Assembly: GCA_022704885.1 (NCBI GenBank)
Contig: JAKJFO010000264.1
Span: 1 to 5,091 of the forward strand
Origin: Candidatus Rifleibacteriota bacterium
GTDB lineage: Bacteria; Riflebacteria; Ozemobacteria; Ozemobacterales; Ozemobacteraceae
Direction of reading: 5' to 3'
DNA: 5,091 nucleotides
Position numbers and translations under genes: made by a program. This document shows, one piece after another, positions 1 through 5,054 of this stretch. Every line of letters begins with the position of its first letter. The stretch's first letter is position 1. Under the pieces are notes generated by a model. That model was not told the origin of the DNA. It worked only from the letters and a program-made list of their open reading frames with translations, and made no database searches.

Positions 1-156
1 TATAAGCGAATCGAGCTTTCCTGCTGCACAGTCTCTTTCTATTTTTTCGTCCCATTTCTTAGCGTCAAAGCGATCAAACCATTCTCTAAAGTTCTGTAAC
101 TGATCTTCAGACAACTGCTTAACCGCATTTTCCAAGTCTTTAACCGGATTGCTCAT
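1..156 (-). CDS. Probable antitoxin of a toxin-antitoxin pair, 3' end cut off by the window edge
   Basis: The first 52 codons are present, starting MSNPVKDLENAVKQLSEDQL. The core is the pattern LSEDQL..FREWFDRFDAKKWDEKIE followed by D.AAGKLD. This pattern is typical of a widespread family of small acidic helical proteins, usually about 65 to 75 aa, that are often encoded just before a RelE/ParE-type toxin. In such pairs the antitoxin binds and neutralises the toxin and often represses its own promoter. The start is supported by AGGGG seven bases upstream of the ATG. Only the C-terminal tail, normally the toxin-binding part, is missing, so the partner cannot be seen here. The assignment rests on the recognised motif; the toxin partner is inferred. 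An upstream promoter and a 27-nt palindrome are described separately and would suit autoregulation. It could also be an orphan member without a toxin. Confidence 0.72.
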   Translation of the reverse strand, partial: MSNPVKDLENAVKQLSEDQLQNFREWFDRFDAKKWDEKIERDCAAGKLDSLI

Positions 157-163
157 AATTTCG

Positions 164-168
164 CCCCT
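164..168 (-). promoter_or_regulatory. Ribosome binding site of the antitoxin gene
   Basis: AGGGG on the minus strand, seven bases before the ATG at 156. It decides the start, because a longer overlapping frame (GTG at 352 to a stop at 140) has no comparable site. Confidence 0.6.
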
Positions 169-214
169 GTTCTCGTTTGCATTGCTTCTTCCCGGCAGGT
201 AAATCATTATTCGA

Positions 215-241
215 CTTGATATTCCAAAATGGTATATCAAG
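215..241. promoter_or_regulatory. 27-nt near-perfect palindrome in the antitoxin leader (operator or hairpin)
   Basis: Outer arms CTTGATAT (215-222) and ATATCAAG (234-241) are perfect complements. Inside them CCA (224-226) and TGG (230-232) also pair around an AAA centre, and only the T223/T233 position is mismatched. Eleven of twelve arm positions therefore pair. It sits 59 bases before the antitoxin start and just downstream of the predicted transcription start. As DNA it could be the operator bound by the antitoxin or its complex; as RNA it would be a stable leader hairpin. No T-run follows it, so it is not a normal intrinsic terminator. The symmetry is seen directly; the role is inferred. 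Confidence 0.6.
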
Positions 242-263
242 ATTTGTGGCCGGGTCTGGCAAG

Positions 264-292
264 AATATGTTGCCGATCTGTCGGGAAGTCAA
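264..292 (-). promoter_or_regulatory. Predicted sigma70 promoter for the antitoxin transcript
   Basis: On the minus strand, TTGACT (287-292, five of six matches to the -35 consensus) and CATATT (264-269, four of six to the -10) are separated by exactly 17 bases. Transcription would start near 257, giving a leader of about 100 nt that contains the palindrome at 215-241. The spacing and boxes are seen; activity is inferred. Confidence 0.5.
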
Positions 293-363
293 CCAGTTTC
301 GACCAGGTGCCGGCCTATCTGTTTCAATTCGGCGGCAATTTTTGGCCGCCACTTGTCATTCAT
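289..363 (-). CDS. Possible 24-codon small ORF or gene remnant
   Basis: A short frame starts with ATG at 363 and reads MNDKWRPKIAAELKQIGRHL, then VETG and a TGA stop. The composition looks like an amphipathic helix and is more protein-like than chance, but the frame is very short. The overlapping frame one base back (GTG at 352 to a stop at 140) continues with WLTSRQIGNIFLPDPATNLD. The two could therefore be the halves of one small gene broken by a single-base frameshift. The ribosome binding site is weak (AGAG six bases before the ATG). The predicted antitoxin promoter overlaps its stop codon. It may equally be a chance frame in an intergenic gap. Confidence 0.2.
   Translation of the reverse strand: MNDKWRPKIAAELKQIGRHLVETG
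331..350. other. GC-rich stem-loop after the lipoprotein gene
   Basis: GGCGGC (331-336) and GCCGCC (345-350) form a perfect 6-bp stem with an 8-base A/T-rich loop. It lies about 46 to 65 bases after the lipoprotein stop codon. There is no T-run after it on either strand, so it is not a canonical intrinsic terminator; it could protect the 3' end of the transcript or be incidental. No other terminator is visible between the lipoprotein gene and the antitoxin promoter. Confidence 0.35.
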
Positions 364-395
364 CTCTGTTGATTTGTGCAGCAATCACAATATAG

Positions 396-1601
396 TTACA
401 GACCTTGATCATAAGGGTTTGAATCTGGACTGCTGTTGTCGCTATATGGATTTGTGTCAGAATCGGAATCGTTTGAATCTGAGTCTGATTCTGGCTTTAC
501 GATTGGAGCCGTGCCAACTATTTTCAAAGACACTTGAGCAAATCCGGCTGCTTTCATTCCAAGATCGTCGGCAGCCTTCTCTGACACGTCCATAATCCTT
601 GAATCAATGAACGGCCCTCGATCGTTTATTTTTACTGTAACAACCCTGCCGTTCTCGAGATTGGTTACGGCTACCAGAGTTCCAAAAGCCAAGCTTTTGT
701 GTGCAGCAGTCAGAGCCGTCTTGTCAAACAATTCGCCTGACGCGGTAGGCAGCCCGTTGTATGGGTCGCCATACCATGAGGCAAGGCCTGTTTCGTATAC
801 ACTAGAATCCGCTACCTGACTTGCTTCAACCACTGTGCCGGTTTCCATATTCATTGCAAAGCTGAAGCTCTCTGCGCCACTTATACTGCAACGACTGGCT
901 TTTGTTCCGTCATAAGAGATGCTGTAATTATATTGTGCGCCATTGAATATGATTTTTCCGCTTTCACTTTCGCCACTCCTCGGATATGGAAAGGAAGCTG
1001 TTGTCACTGATACACTACCGTCGTCTATTATCAGCGAAAAGCTGTCTGCTCCATTAATAGTTCCGCTCACATTCAGCCCTTCTGCTGCAACGGTGAAAGT
1101 TGTATTGCTCAAGAAACCCGTGAGTATCAACTTCCCGTTACCAACAATCGATAGCTGATCTCCACCATCGACATAATTGCAGGCCAGGCCATGGCTGGAG
1201 ATTTCAATTGTATTCGTTGTTGCTGCGCTTACGGCTAGATTTCCGAGTATGTCTTTTGCTCTAACTATCTGATAACCACCCGTGTATGTGTAGTTAACCC
1301 CAAGAGAGCTTGTTACTGCATCTGCTGGCCCATATGTGACCTTGATTGTTGCTGAATCCAGATCTTCAATCTTAATATCTGTTTTCAGCTGTCTTCTCAG
1401 AGAAAGTTTGTTCTTCTCTGCGTTGAGAGCATTGAAATTGCTGGCAATATTCTTGGCGATAAACGACTTTGCCGAAGTGCTGTTTAAAAACGATGTTGTC
1501 GCCGTTGGTGTTCCACTTGTTGCTCCCCCGCCGCCGCCGCAGCCATAAGCCAACAGAGAACAAGCCAATAACAAAGCAACCAGCAATCGCAGTTGTTTCA
1601 C
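396..1601 (-). CDS. RlpA-like outer-membrane lipoprotein with a double-psi beta-barrel domain
   Basis: A 401-aa protein from a GTG start. GGGAGGGG lies just upstream of the GTG, whereas an in-frame ATG 36 bases further out has no such site and would spoil the signal peptide. The N-terminus is a lipoprotein signal (KQLRLLVALLLACSLLAYGC, acylated Cys at about residue 21) followed by a Gly/Ser/Thr linker. Residues about 35 to 265 are beta-rich and unrecognised, with a repeated (I)xGA(D/E)SFS motif near 184 and 242. Residues about 270 to 363 are an RlpA-type double-psi barrel: GLASWYG, TASGE, TAAH, NDRGPF and a closing MDVS. Glu290, His301 and Asp327 match the conserved catalytic pattern; Glu and Asp are 37 residues apart, as are E120 and D157 of the Pseudomonas RlpA lytic transglycosylase. 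RlpA cleaves denuded peptidoglycan strands at the septum. The tail (about 370 to 401) is Ser/Asp/Asn-rich and replaces the SPOR domain found in many RlpA proteins. Enzymatic activity is inferred. Confidence 0.88.
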   Translation of the reverse strand: MKQLRLLVALLLACSLLAYGCGGGGGATSGTPTATTSFLNSTSAKSFIAKNIASNFNALNAEKNKLSLRRQLKTDIKIEDLDSATIKVTYGPADAVTSSLGVNYTYTGGYQIVRAKDILGNLAVSAATTNTIEISSHGLACNYVDGGDQLSIVGNGKLILTGFLSNTTFTVAAEGLNVSGTINGADSFSLIIDDGSVSVTTASFPYPRSGESESGKIIFNGAQYNYSISYDGTKASRCSISGAESFSFAMNMETGTVVEASQVADSSVYETGLASWYGDPYNGLPTASGELFDKTALTAAHKSLAFGTLVAVTNLENGRVVTVKINDRGPFIDSRIMDVSEKAADDLGMKAAGFAQVSLKIVGTAPIVKPESDSDSNDSDSDTNPYSDNSSPDSNPYDQGL

Positions 1602-1626
1602 GATTTTCCCCTCCCATATCTCATGT

Positions 1627-1658
1627 ATTAATCTCATCTTAGTTCATTGAGATGTAAT
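1627..1658. promoter_or_regulatory. Inverted repeat overlapping the lipoprotein promoter (possible operator)
   Basis: ATTAATCTCA (1627-1636) is matched by TGAGATGTAAT (1648-1658), giving ten paired positions with one bulged G. The element covers the -10 box and the whole spacer of the lipoprotein promoter, so a protein bound here would block RNA polymerase. The symmetry is visible; a regulator is inferred and none is encoded next to it. Confidence 0.35.
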
Positions 1659-1664
1659 TGGCAA
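1636..1664 (-). promoter_or_regulatory. Predicted sigma70 promoter of the lipoprotein gene
   Basis: On the minus strand, TTGCCA (1659-1664, five of six matches) and TAAGAT (1636-1641, four of six) are separated by exactly 17 bases. Transcription would start near 1629, about 28 bases before the GTG. With the strong terminator upstream, this makes the lipoprotein gene a separate unit. Confidence 0.55.
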
Positions 1665-1712
1665 CAATGAGAGGCAAGCCGGAAGATAAAAGCCTTGCTG
1701 CCGGGACTTTGC

Positions 1713-1768
1713 AAAAAACAAACCAGGCCGGCTGCGTTTCAAAACCGTGAATTGCTCCGGTCTGGTCT
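1713..1768 (-). terminator. Intrinsic terminator after the 534-aa gene
   Basis: On the minus strand, CCAGACCGG (1757-1765) pairs with CCGGCCTGG (1723-1731) over nine positions with one A/C mismatch, extended by up to three more pairs including a G-T. The 25-base loop itself contains a small CGGTTT/AAACG stem. The descending arm is followed at once by a T-rich run ending in six T (1713-1718). It lies 23 bases after the stop codon of the 534-aa gene. Confidence 0.75.
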
Positions 1769-1790
1769 TTGTTGCGTATGTAATTATCGG

Positions 1791-3395
1791 CTAAAGTTCT
1801 CTAATCGCTTTTGCCCCCTCATCTGTTAATACCGTTCCTTGCAGAATCTTTGACAGTATATTTGTCACCTTACTACGAGCATCAGGGATTGCCTGGAATG
1901 TGTTTTCTTCGGCAAACGAGCCAATGCGAGATGTTAGCAGGTCACTGAGAGGCTTTGAATAACCATGCTTGGTATATGTGCCATTGGCGAGGTTGAAAGG
2001 AATGTGGGCGAAATCGCCATTAAAAACGCCAGTGGCGATGAAACCGCGCTCGTCATCTGAAAGCGGTCTGTTTAACTGTTTGGAAATTATTGATACCAGG
2101 GAGCTGAATTGCTGCTGTTTTTGCACGTCTTGCGCTGACGGTTGTCTTTTCAGTGTAGGGGCCGCCTGAACGGGGGTGATCGGCGAAGGTATCGCGGTAG
2201 AACCAGATGCAACCGGCAGGGGCATGGTCTGTGTCGCCAGTGTGGGCGGGGCTACGGCCTGGGCTACCTGCGGCGCTGGCAATGCCTTATTTGCTCCCAT
2301 AATACTTTCAAGAACTTTTGAGCCTGTTGCGGGCGACAGCAATTCTTCAGGAAAATCATCATTCATCGAATATTTATTGAACAACTGCTTTACAGCAGAG
2401 AAGGCTGCCGCTCTGTTGCCGCGATTCTCTGGGTTACTCTGTTCGATATTGGGCGTGTTGCTAAGCAATCTTCGGTATTGATCTCTATAACCCTGCAATT
2501 CCGCTGCTAGCGCGTTATATTTCGGGCGGATAAGTGCTTTGTCTTTTTCATCGATCAGAAAGTCGTCGAGACGCGCAAGCATTGGTTTGGCTTCATCTTC
2601 TACTATCTTTATCAGCTTCTCAAGCCTTACAAGCTGCGCTTTCGTTGCAGCGTCTTCGCCTGAGTTTCCCGTTCTTGTCTGTCTGCCTGTGTTTGGCTGC
2701 GGTCTAAGCCCGCTGCTCATTCCATGCGATATTGAATCAGAAAAGGCCACGTCACCGAGATTGTTCGGCAAGAAAGCTGATAGTATAGACGACGCTGGCA
2801 TATCAGCCGCCATGCTCTGTCCCTGGTCGAGTGCGCCCTGGACAAATGTAGAATCTGGTCGTGGAGCTTTCTGATACTTGGCTGGATTGAGCAGCATGTC
2901 AAGACGCTTGCGCTGCGTGATTGCAGAAATTACGTCTTGATAGAATCCGCGATCTTCCGGGTTGCTACTTTGGAAAGCGAGTGTAAGCGCCTCGTCTATC
3001 TTGCCAGCCTGAGCCAGTGACGCTATCGCCTTGTTTGCTGGCAGAGCCGGAACCTTTATTCCCATAATGCCAGCGGTAACATCTTGCTGAAACTTCTGGT
3101 CTTGCCACCTGTCAGGATAGAGTTTTGCGATCTTATCGAGCTGCTGTTTTTGCAACTGCTGCAAGCGAGTCTGACCAAGATCATACATCTCCTGCTCGTC
3201 AGTTTTTCGCTGCTGTCTGCTGCGATCTTCGCGGCGGGTAGAATACTCGTCCTGCATGTCCAGCATTTCGCGTTTGCGCCCTTTTTCTTTCAGCCAGCTA
3301 TCTTCTTCTTCGCGCTTCAGTCTGCGATCTCTCAAGGAGCCAGCCGCGCCCTCCATAATGCCGCCAAGTATGTTTGTGATTGCTCTGCTTGCCAT
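1791..3395 (-). CDS. Unrecognised 534-aa protein, possibly phage virion-associated
   Basis: I do not recognise this family. Residues 1 to 20 are small and hydrophobic with a Gly-rich stretch (ITNILGGIMEGAAGS). Residues about 21 to 92 are extremely charged and Gln-rich, likely a long coiled coil. Residues about 93 to 175 look helical, and 176 to 250 are low in order with many Ser, Gly and Pro. Residues about 250 to 312 form a second helical, coiled-coil-like region. Residues about 366 to 420 are a Pro/Ala/Gln/Thr linker leading to a compact C-terminal domain (about 428 to 534). There is no signal peptide, membrane segment or catalytic motif. This layout resembles internal-virion or tail-associated structural proteins of phages, which is only an inference. 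The start is firm: GGAGG lies seven bases before the ATG. It has its own predicted promoter and a strong terminator, so it is probably transcribed alone. Confidence 0.8.
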   Translation of the reverse strand: MASRAITNILGGIMEGAAGSLRDRRLKREEEDSWLKEKGRKREMLDMQDEYSTRREDRSRQQRKTDEQEMYDLGQTRLQQLQKQQLDKIAKLYPDRWQDQKFQQDVTAGIMGIKVPALPANKAIASLAQAGKIDEALTLAFQSSNPEDRGFYQDVISAITQRKRLDMLLNPAKYQKAPRPDSTFVQGALDQGQSMAADMPASSILSAFLPNNLGDVAFSDSISHGMSSGLRPQPNTGRQTRTGNSGEDAATKAQLVRLEKLIKIVEDEAKPMLARLDDFLIDEKDKALIRPKYNALAAELQGYRDQYRRLLSNTPNIEQSNPENRGNRAAAFSAVKQLFNKYSMNDDFPEELLSPATGSKVLESIMGANKALPAPQVAQAVAPPTLATQTMPLPVASGSTAIPSPITPVQAAPTLKRQPSAQDVQKQQQFSSLVSIISKQLNRPLSDDERGFIATGVFNGDFAHIPFNLANGTYTKHGYSKPLSDLLTSRIGSFAEENTFQAIPDARSKVTNILSKILQGTVLTDEGAKAIREL

Positions 3396-3402
3396 AAAAT
3401 AG

Positions 3403-3407
3403 CCTCC
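3403..3407 (-). promoter_or_regulatory. Ribosome binding site of the 534-aa gene
   Basis: GGAGG on the minus strand, seven bases before the ATG at 3395. The heptamer GGAGGCT here is repeated inside the leader hairpin at 3421-3435. Confidence 0.7.
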
Positions 3408-3420
3408 ATGCTTATTAAGT

Positions 3421-3435
3421 CGAGCCTCCGGCTCG
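3421..3435. promoter_or_regulatory. Perfect 6-bp hairpin in the leader of the 534-aa gene
   Basis: CGAGCC and GGCTCG flank a 3-base loop. On the minus strand the 3' part reads GGAGGCTCG, sharing GGAGGCT with the true ribosome binding site 21 bases downstream. It may be a leader hairpin affecting translation; on the plus strand it is followed by only a mixed T-rich stretch. Confidence 0.4.
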
Positions 3436-3439
3436 CTTT

Positions 3440-3454
3440 GCGTTATTTTAACGC
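3440..3454. promoter_or_regulatory. Perfect palindrome at the transcription start of the 534-aa gene
   Basis: GCGTTA and TAACGC are perfect complements around a 3-base centre. The element sits just downstream of the -10 box, where the first transcribed bases would be. This is a usual place for a repressor operator, or it would put a hairpin at the extreme 5' end of the mRNA. The regulator is unknown. Confidence 0.4.
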
Positions 3455-3460
3455 TGTCTA

Positions 3461-3469
3461 ATTATACCA
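3461..3469 (-). promoter_or_regulatory. Extended -10 promoter of the 534-aa gene
   Basis: On the minus strand the sequence is TGGTATAAT, a perfect -10 hexamer with the TGn extension that can compensate for a weak -35. The base stretch 17 nt upstream (GCTTTT, 3484-3489) is a poor -35. Transcription would start near 3454, giving a leader of about 60 nt with two hairpins. Confidence 0.55.
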
Positions 3470-3470
3470 C

Positions 3471-3492
3471 AAAAACAGGCACCAAAAGCCCG
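3471..3492 (-). terminator. Probable intrinsic terminator after the HGG-family gene
   Basis: On the minus strand CGGGC and GCCTG form a 5-bp stem (one G-T pair) with a 7-base loop, followed directly by five T (3471-3475). It lies about 63 bases after the stop codon of the 99-aa gene. The T-run ends right next to the TGGTATAAT promoter of the next gene. The stem is short, so termination may be partial. Confidence 0.42.
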
Positions 3493-3554
3493 TCAGAATT
3501 GATGTTTGGGCGTTTTTTTCAGAGTGTGCCTCAACCACTCCGCCAGGTGAAACG

Positions 3555-3854
3555 TCAACCAGCTTGCACGTTGCGCTTTCTGTCGGATTCCATGCGCTTA
3601 ATCATCTCCCTGGCTTCGCGCAAAATGCTGTTTGCGTATTTCCTGTTGTCAATCATCGCTTGCGATCTACCGCCATGCTTCCAGGCGTTTTTGTTGCCCT
3701 TTGGCGCGCCAGCATTTCCGCCATGCATGCGACAACGCCGCTTGCCTCTGATGCATGGATTCTGACAAGGCTTCCCGCTTCTGGTCTTTGCGCCACAGCG
3801 CGGAATGTTCTGAAAATTCTCGATTGCATGAGATTGATTGTCATTCTTTGTCAT
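3555..3854 (-). CDS. Small Cys/His-rich protein of the HGG...GAPKGNKNAxKHG family
   Basis: A 99-aa basic protein. Residues 20 to 44 hold C20, C30, C34, C41 and H44 around GAKTRSGKPC and CRMHGG, a spacing that could bind one zinc ion. Directly after comes the signature HGGNAGAPKGNKNAWKHGG (44 to 62). This motif marks a widespread family (annotated as HGGxSTG-type or hypothetical) common in prophages and genomic islands, often close to packaging genes. The biochemical role is not established; DNA binding is a reasonable guess from the Cys/His cluster and the basic charge. Residues about 65 to 95 form a basic helix. The start overlaps the end of the preceding gene by 14 bases, so the two are probably translationally coupled. 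A second out-of-frame ATGA overlap ten bases later opens a frame without the motif and is not used. Confidence 0.82.
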   Translation of the reverse strand: MTKNDNQSHAIENFQNIPRCGAKTRSGKPCQNPCIRGKRRCRMHGGNAGAPKGNKNAWKHGGRSQAMIDNRKYANSILREAREMIKRMESDRKRNVQAG

Positions 3855-4545
3855 CAGCCCCGCACCTTCCCCCGGCAGGTAAAGTATTCATCTTGCCGCT
3901 GACAATCGCTTTTGCATCGCCAGTTACTTGAATGTGCTGGACTATTACTTCCTGCTTCCCGCCCTGCCGACACTTGGAAAGCGTAAGCATACCGGATTGA
4001 TAAGCATTTATCAGCCTGGTTGCCTGGTTCAGAATCGTATTAAAATAGTTCATGTCGATCTGATGCTTGATCTTCGGTGAGTAATCATTTGCGTCTGCGA
4101 GTAGTTTCATTGAAAGCTGATAAGCTGCCGCCATCTGGTGAATCAACATCTTTTCAATAGCTGTCGGATTCTCGACACCCTGAACGGCATCGAGCGCAAG
4201 CTCAAGACAGCGCGCCTTGTCTGTAAGTTCCAGCCTGGTTTGACTCGCTGCTGCATCAATCATCGTCGGACTTTTTGCCTTGTGAGCATACCTCTCTGAA
4301 AGTGCCCTGTCCTGTTCGCTGCCCTCGAAAGAAACAACCTCACCGCCGGTAAGCTGCTGCGCTGGTTCTGACAAGGCAAGCTCTCTGTCGCTATGTTCGA
4401 CCAGCACCGCTGATTCAGTCTTGAGTATCACATCATAAGGCGCGGCTCTCTCTTTCGATTCTGCCGCTGACCGCTTCGCTCTGACCGAATGACTTACACC
4501 GTCCTTGACTCGTTCCTTCTGACTCTTTACCTTTGTCTTGTTCAT
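3841..4545 (-). CDS. Phage/island-associated helical protein, 234 aa, function unknown
   Basis: I place the start at the ATG at 4545, not at the in-frame ATG at 4557. The 4545 ATG forms an exact ATGA overlap with the stop of the nuclease gene and has a G-rich GGGGGCAGG just before it, while the earlier ATG has no ribosome binding site. The first 40 residues are basic and probably flexible, and about 40 to 95 are acidic and low in order. Residues about 105 to 190 form a helical core with Ala/Leu-rich segments (EKMLIHQMAAAYQLSMKLLA). Near the C-terminus comes the pattern CRQGGKQEVIVQHIQVTGDA and then KAIVSGKM. A closely similar (Y/K)RxGGxQxVxVQHVxVxxGxQAIVGNV pattern recurs in proteins encoded next to HGG-family genes in proteobacterial prophages and islands; I recall this pairing but cannot check it here. 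No catalytic motif is visible. A DNA-binding, small-terminase-like or scaffolding role is possible but unproven. Confidence 0.78.
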   Translation of the reverse strand: MNKTKVKSQKERVKDGVSHSVRAKRSAAESKERAAPYDVILKTESAVLVEHSDRELALSEPAQQLTGGEVVSFEGSEQDRALSERYAHKAKSPTMIDAAASQTRLELTDKARCLELALDAVQGVENPTAIEKMLIHQMAAAYQLSMKLLADANDYSPKIKHQIDMNYFNTILNQATRLINAYQSGMLTLSKCRQGGKQEVIVQHIQVTGDAKAIVSGKMNTLPAGGRCGADDKE

Positions 4546-5054
4546 ACCTGCCCCCATTCTGCTTGTGGCCGGTTGTCCTGCTCTGGCATTGCCGCCTGCC
4601 GATCTGCCACCAGCCTTTTGAGGTGTTCAAGCCACGCATGTTTCAATAATCTCTCGGTCATCTTCTGGCCTGCTTGTCGGCTGTCGGCAAATACAAAGCT
4701 CACCTTGTGGCGGTTCGACCATGCGGCAAGCGTGCCAAGCACTGATTCAGGATTCACCTTTGAACGGTATAGCCCCTTCTCGATACTGGTTAAGGTAGAT
4801 TCAATCACTACCCAAAACCTTTCGAGAGAGTCAGCCCGGTTCAGTTCATTTTCAAACCGTTCTCGGCTGGCAGTTATGCAACCAATGAAATCGTTCAGGG
4901 ATTTGCGCTCTATCGCTATGATTGTTTCGAGTCCGATCAGGCTGTAATCGCCGGTCTTTAATGCCGATCTGACTGACTCACATAGAAAGCGGTATGGCTG
5001 CTGCTCTCTGGTGTCAATTACAATTACCGCGCCTTGCGGTTCCTCTTTGCTCAT
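4542..5054 (-). CDS. ERCC4-domain (XPF/Mus81-type) structure-specific nuclease
   Basis: A 170-aa single-domain protein. The beta strand VIVIDTREQQPYRF (10 to 23) is followed by GDYSLIGLE (35 to 43) and AIERKSLNDF (47 to 56). These supply the GD...ERKxxxD active site of the ERCC4 fold (D14, D36, E49, R50, K51, D55). Downstream, SRERFENEL (63 to 71) and WVVIE (81 to 85) are further conserved parts of the fold. Enzymes of this family cut branched or flapped DNA with metal ions. Stand-alone bacterial members like this one, without helicase or HhH domains, are frequent in phages and islands and probably serve recombination or replication-intermediate processing. The C-terminus (about 150 to 170) is polar and looks disordered. 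The start is well supported by GGAGGT with the GGAGG core six bases upstream. The stop overlaps the next start as ATGA, so both are likely in one operon. Confidence 0.9.
   Translation of the reverse strand: MSKEEPQGAVIVIDTREQQPYRFLCESVRSALKTGDYSLIGLETIIAIERKSLNDFIGCITASRERFENELNRADSLERFWVVIESTLTSIEKGLYRSKVNPESVLGTLAAWSNRHKVSFVFADSRQAGQKMTERLLKHAWLEHLKRLVADRQAAMPEQDNRPQAEWGQV

Noticed and set aside
3084..3461. Plus-strand frame of about 125 codons with hydrophobic stretches
   Set aside because: It lies antisense to the charged N-terminus of the 534-aa gene; runs of Phe and Leu are what Glu/Lys/Arg codons give on the opposite strand.
3513..3546. On the minus strand the stretch GGCGGAGTGGTTGAGGCACA looks like the D-arm region of a serine tRNA
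   Set aside because: No matching acceptor, anticodon or T arms follow; the sequence runs into A-rich DNA and the terminator. It is too short to support a tRNA gene or an attachment-site remnant.
3653..3844. Minus-strand frame with an ATGA overlap to the 234-aa gene stop
   Set aside because: The competing frame starting at 3854 carries the conserved Cys/His cluster and HGG...KHG signature, so this one is an out-of-frame shadow.
4546..4557. Earlier in-frame ATG at 4557 as the start of the 234-aa protein
   Set aside because: No ribosome binding site precedes it, whereas the ATG at 4545 has a G-rich site and an exact ATGA coupling with the nuclease stop.
4489..4947. Long plus-strand open frame of about 152 codons opposite the nuclease gene
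   Set aside because: It is the complement of a gene with a clear catalytic motif, has no ribosome binding site and a random-looking Cys/Ser-rich translation.
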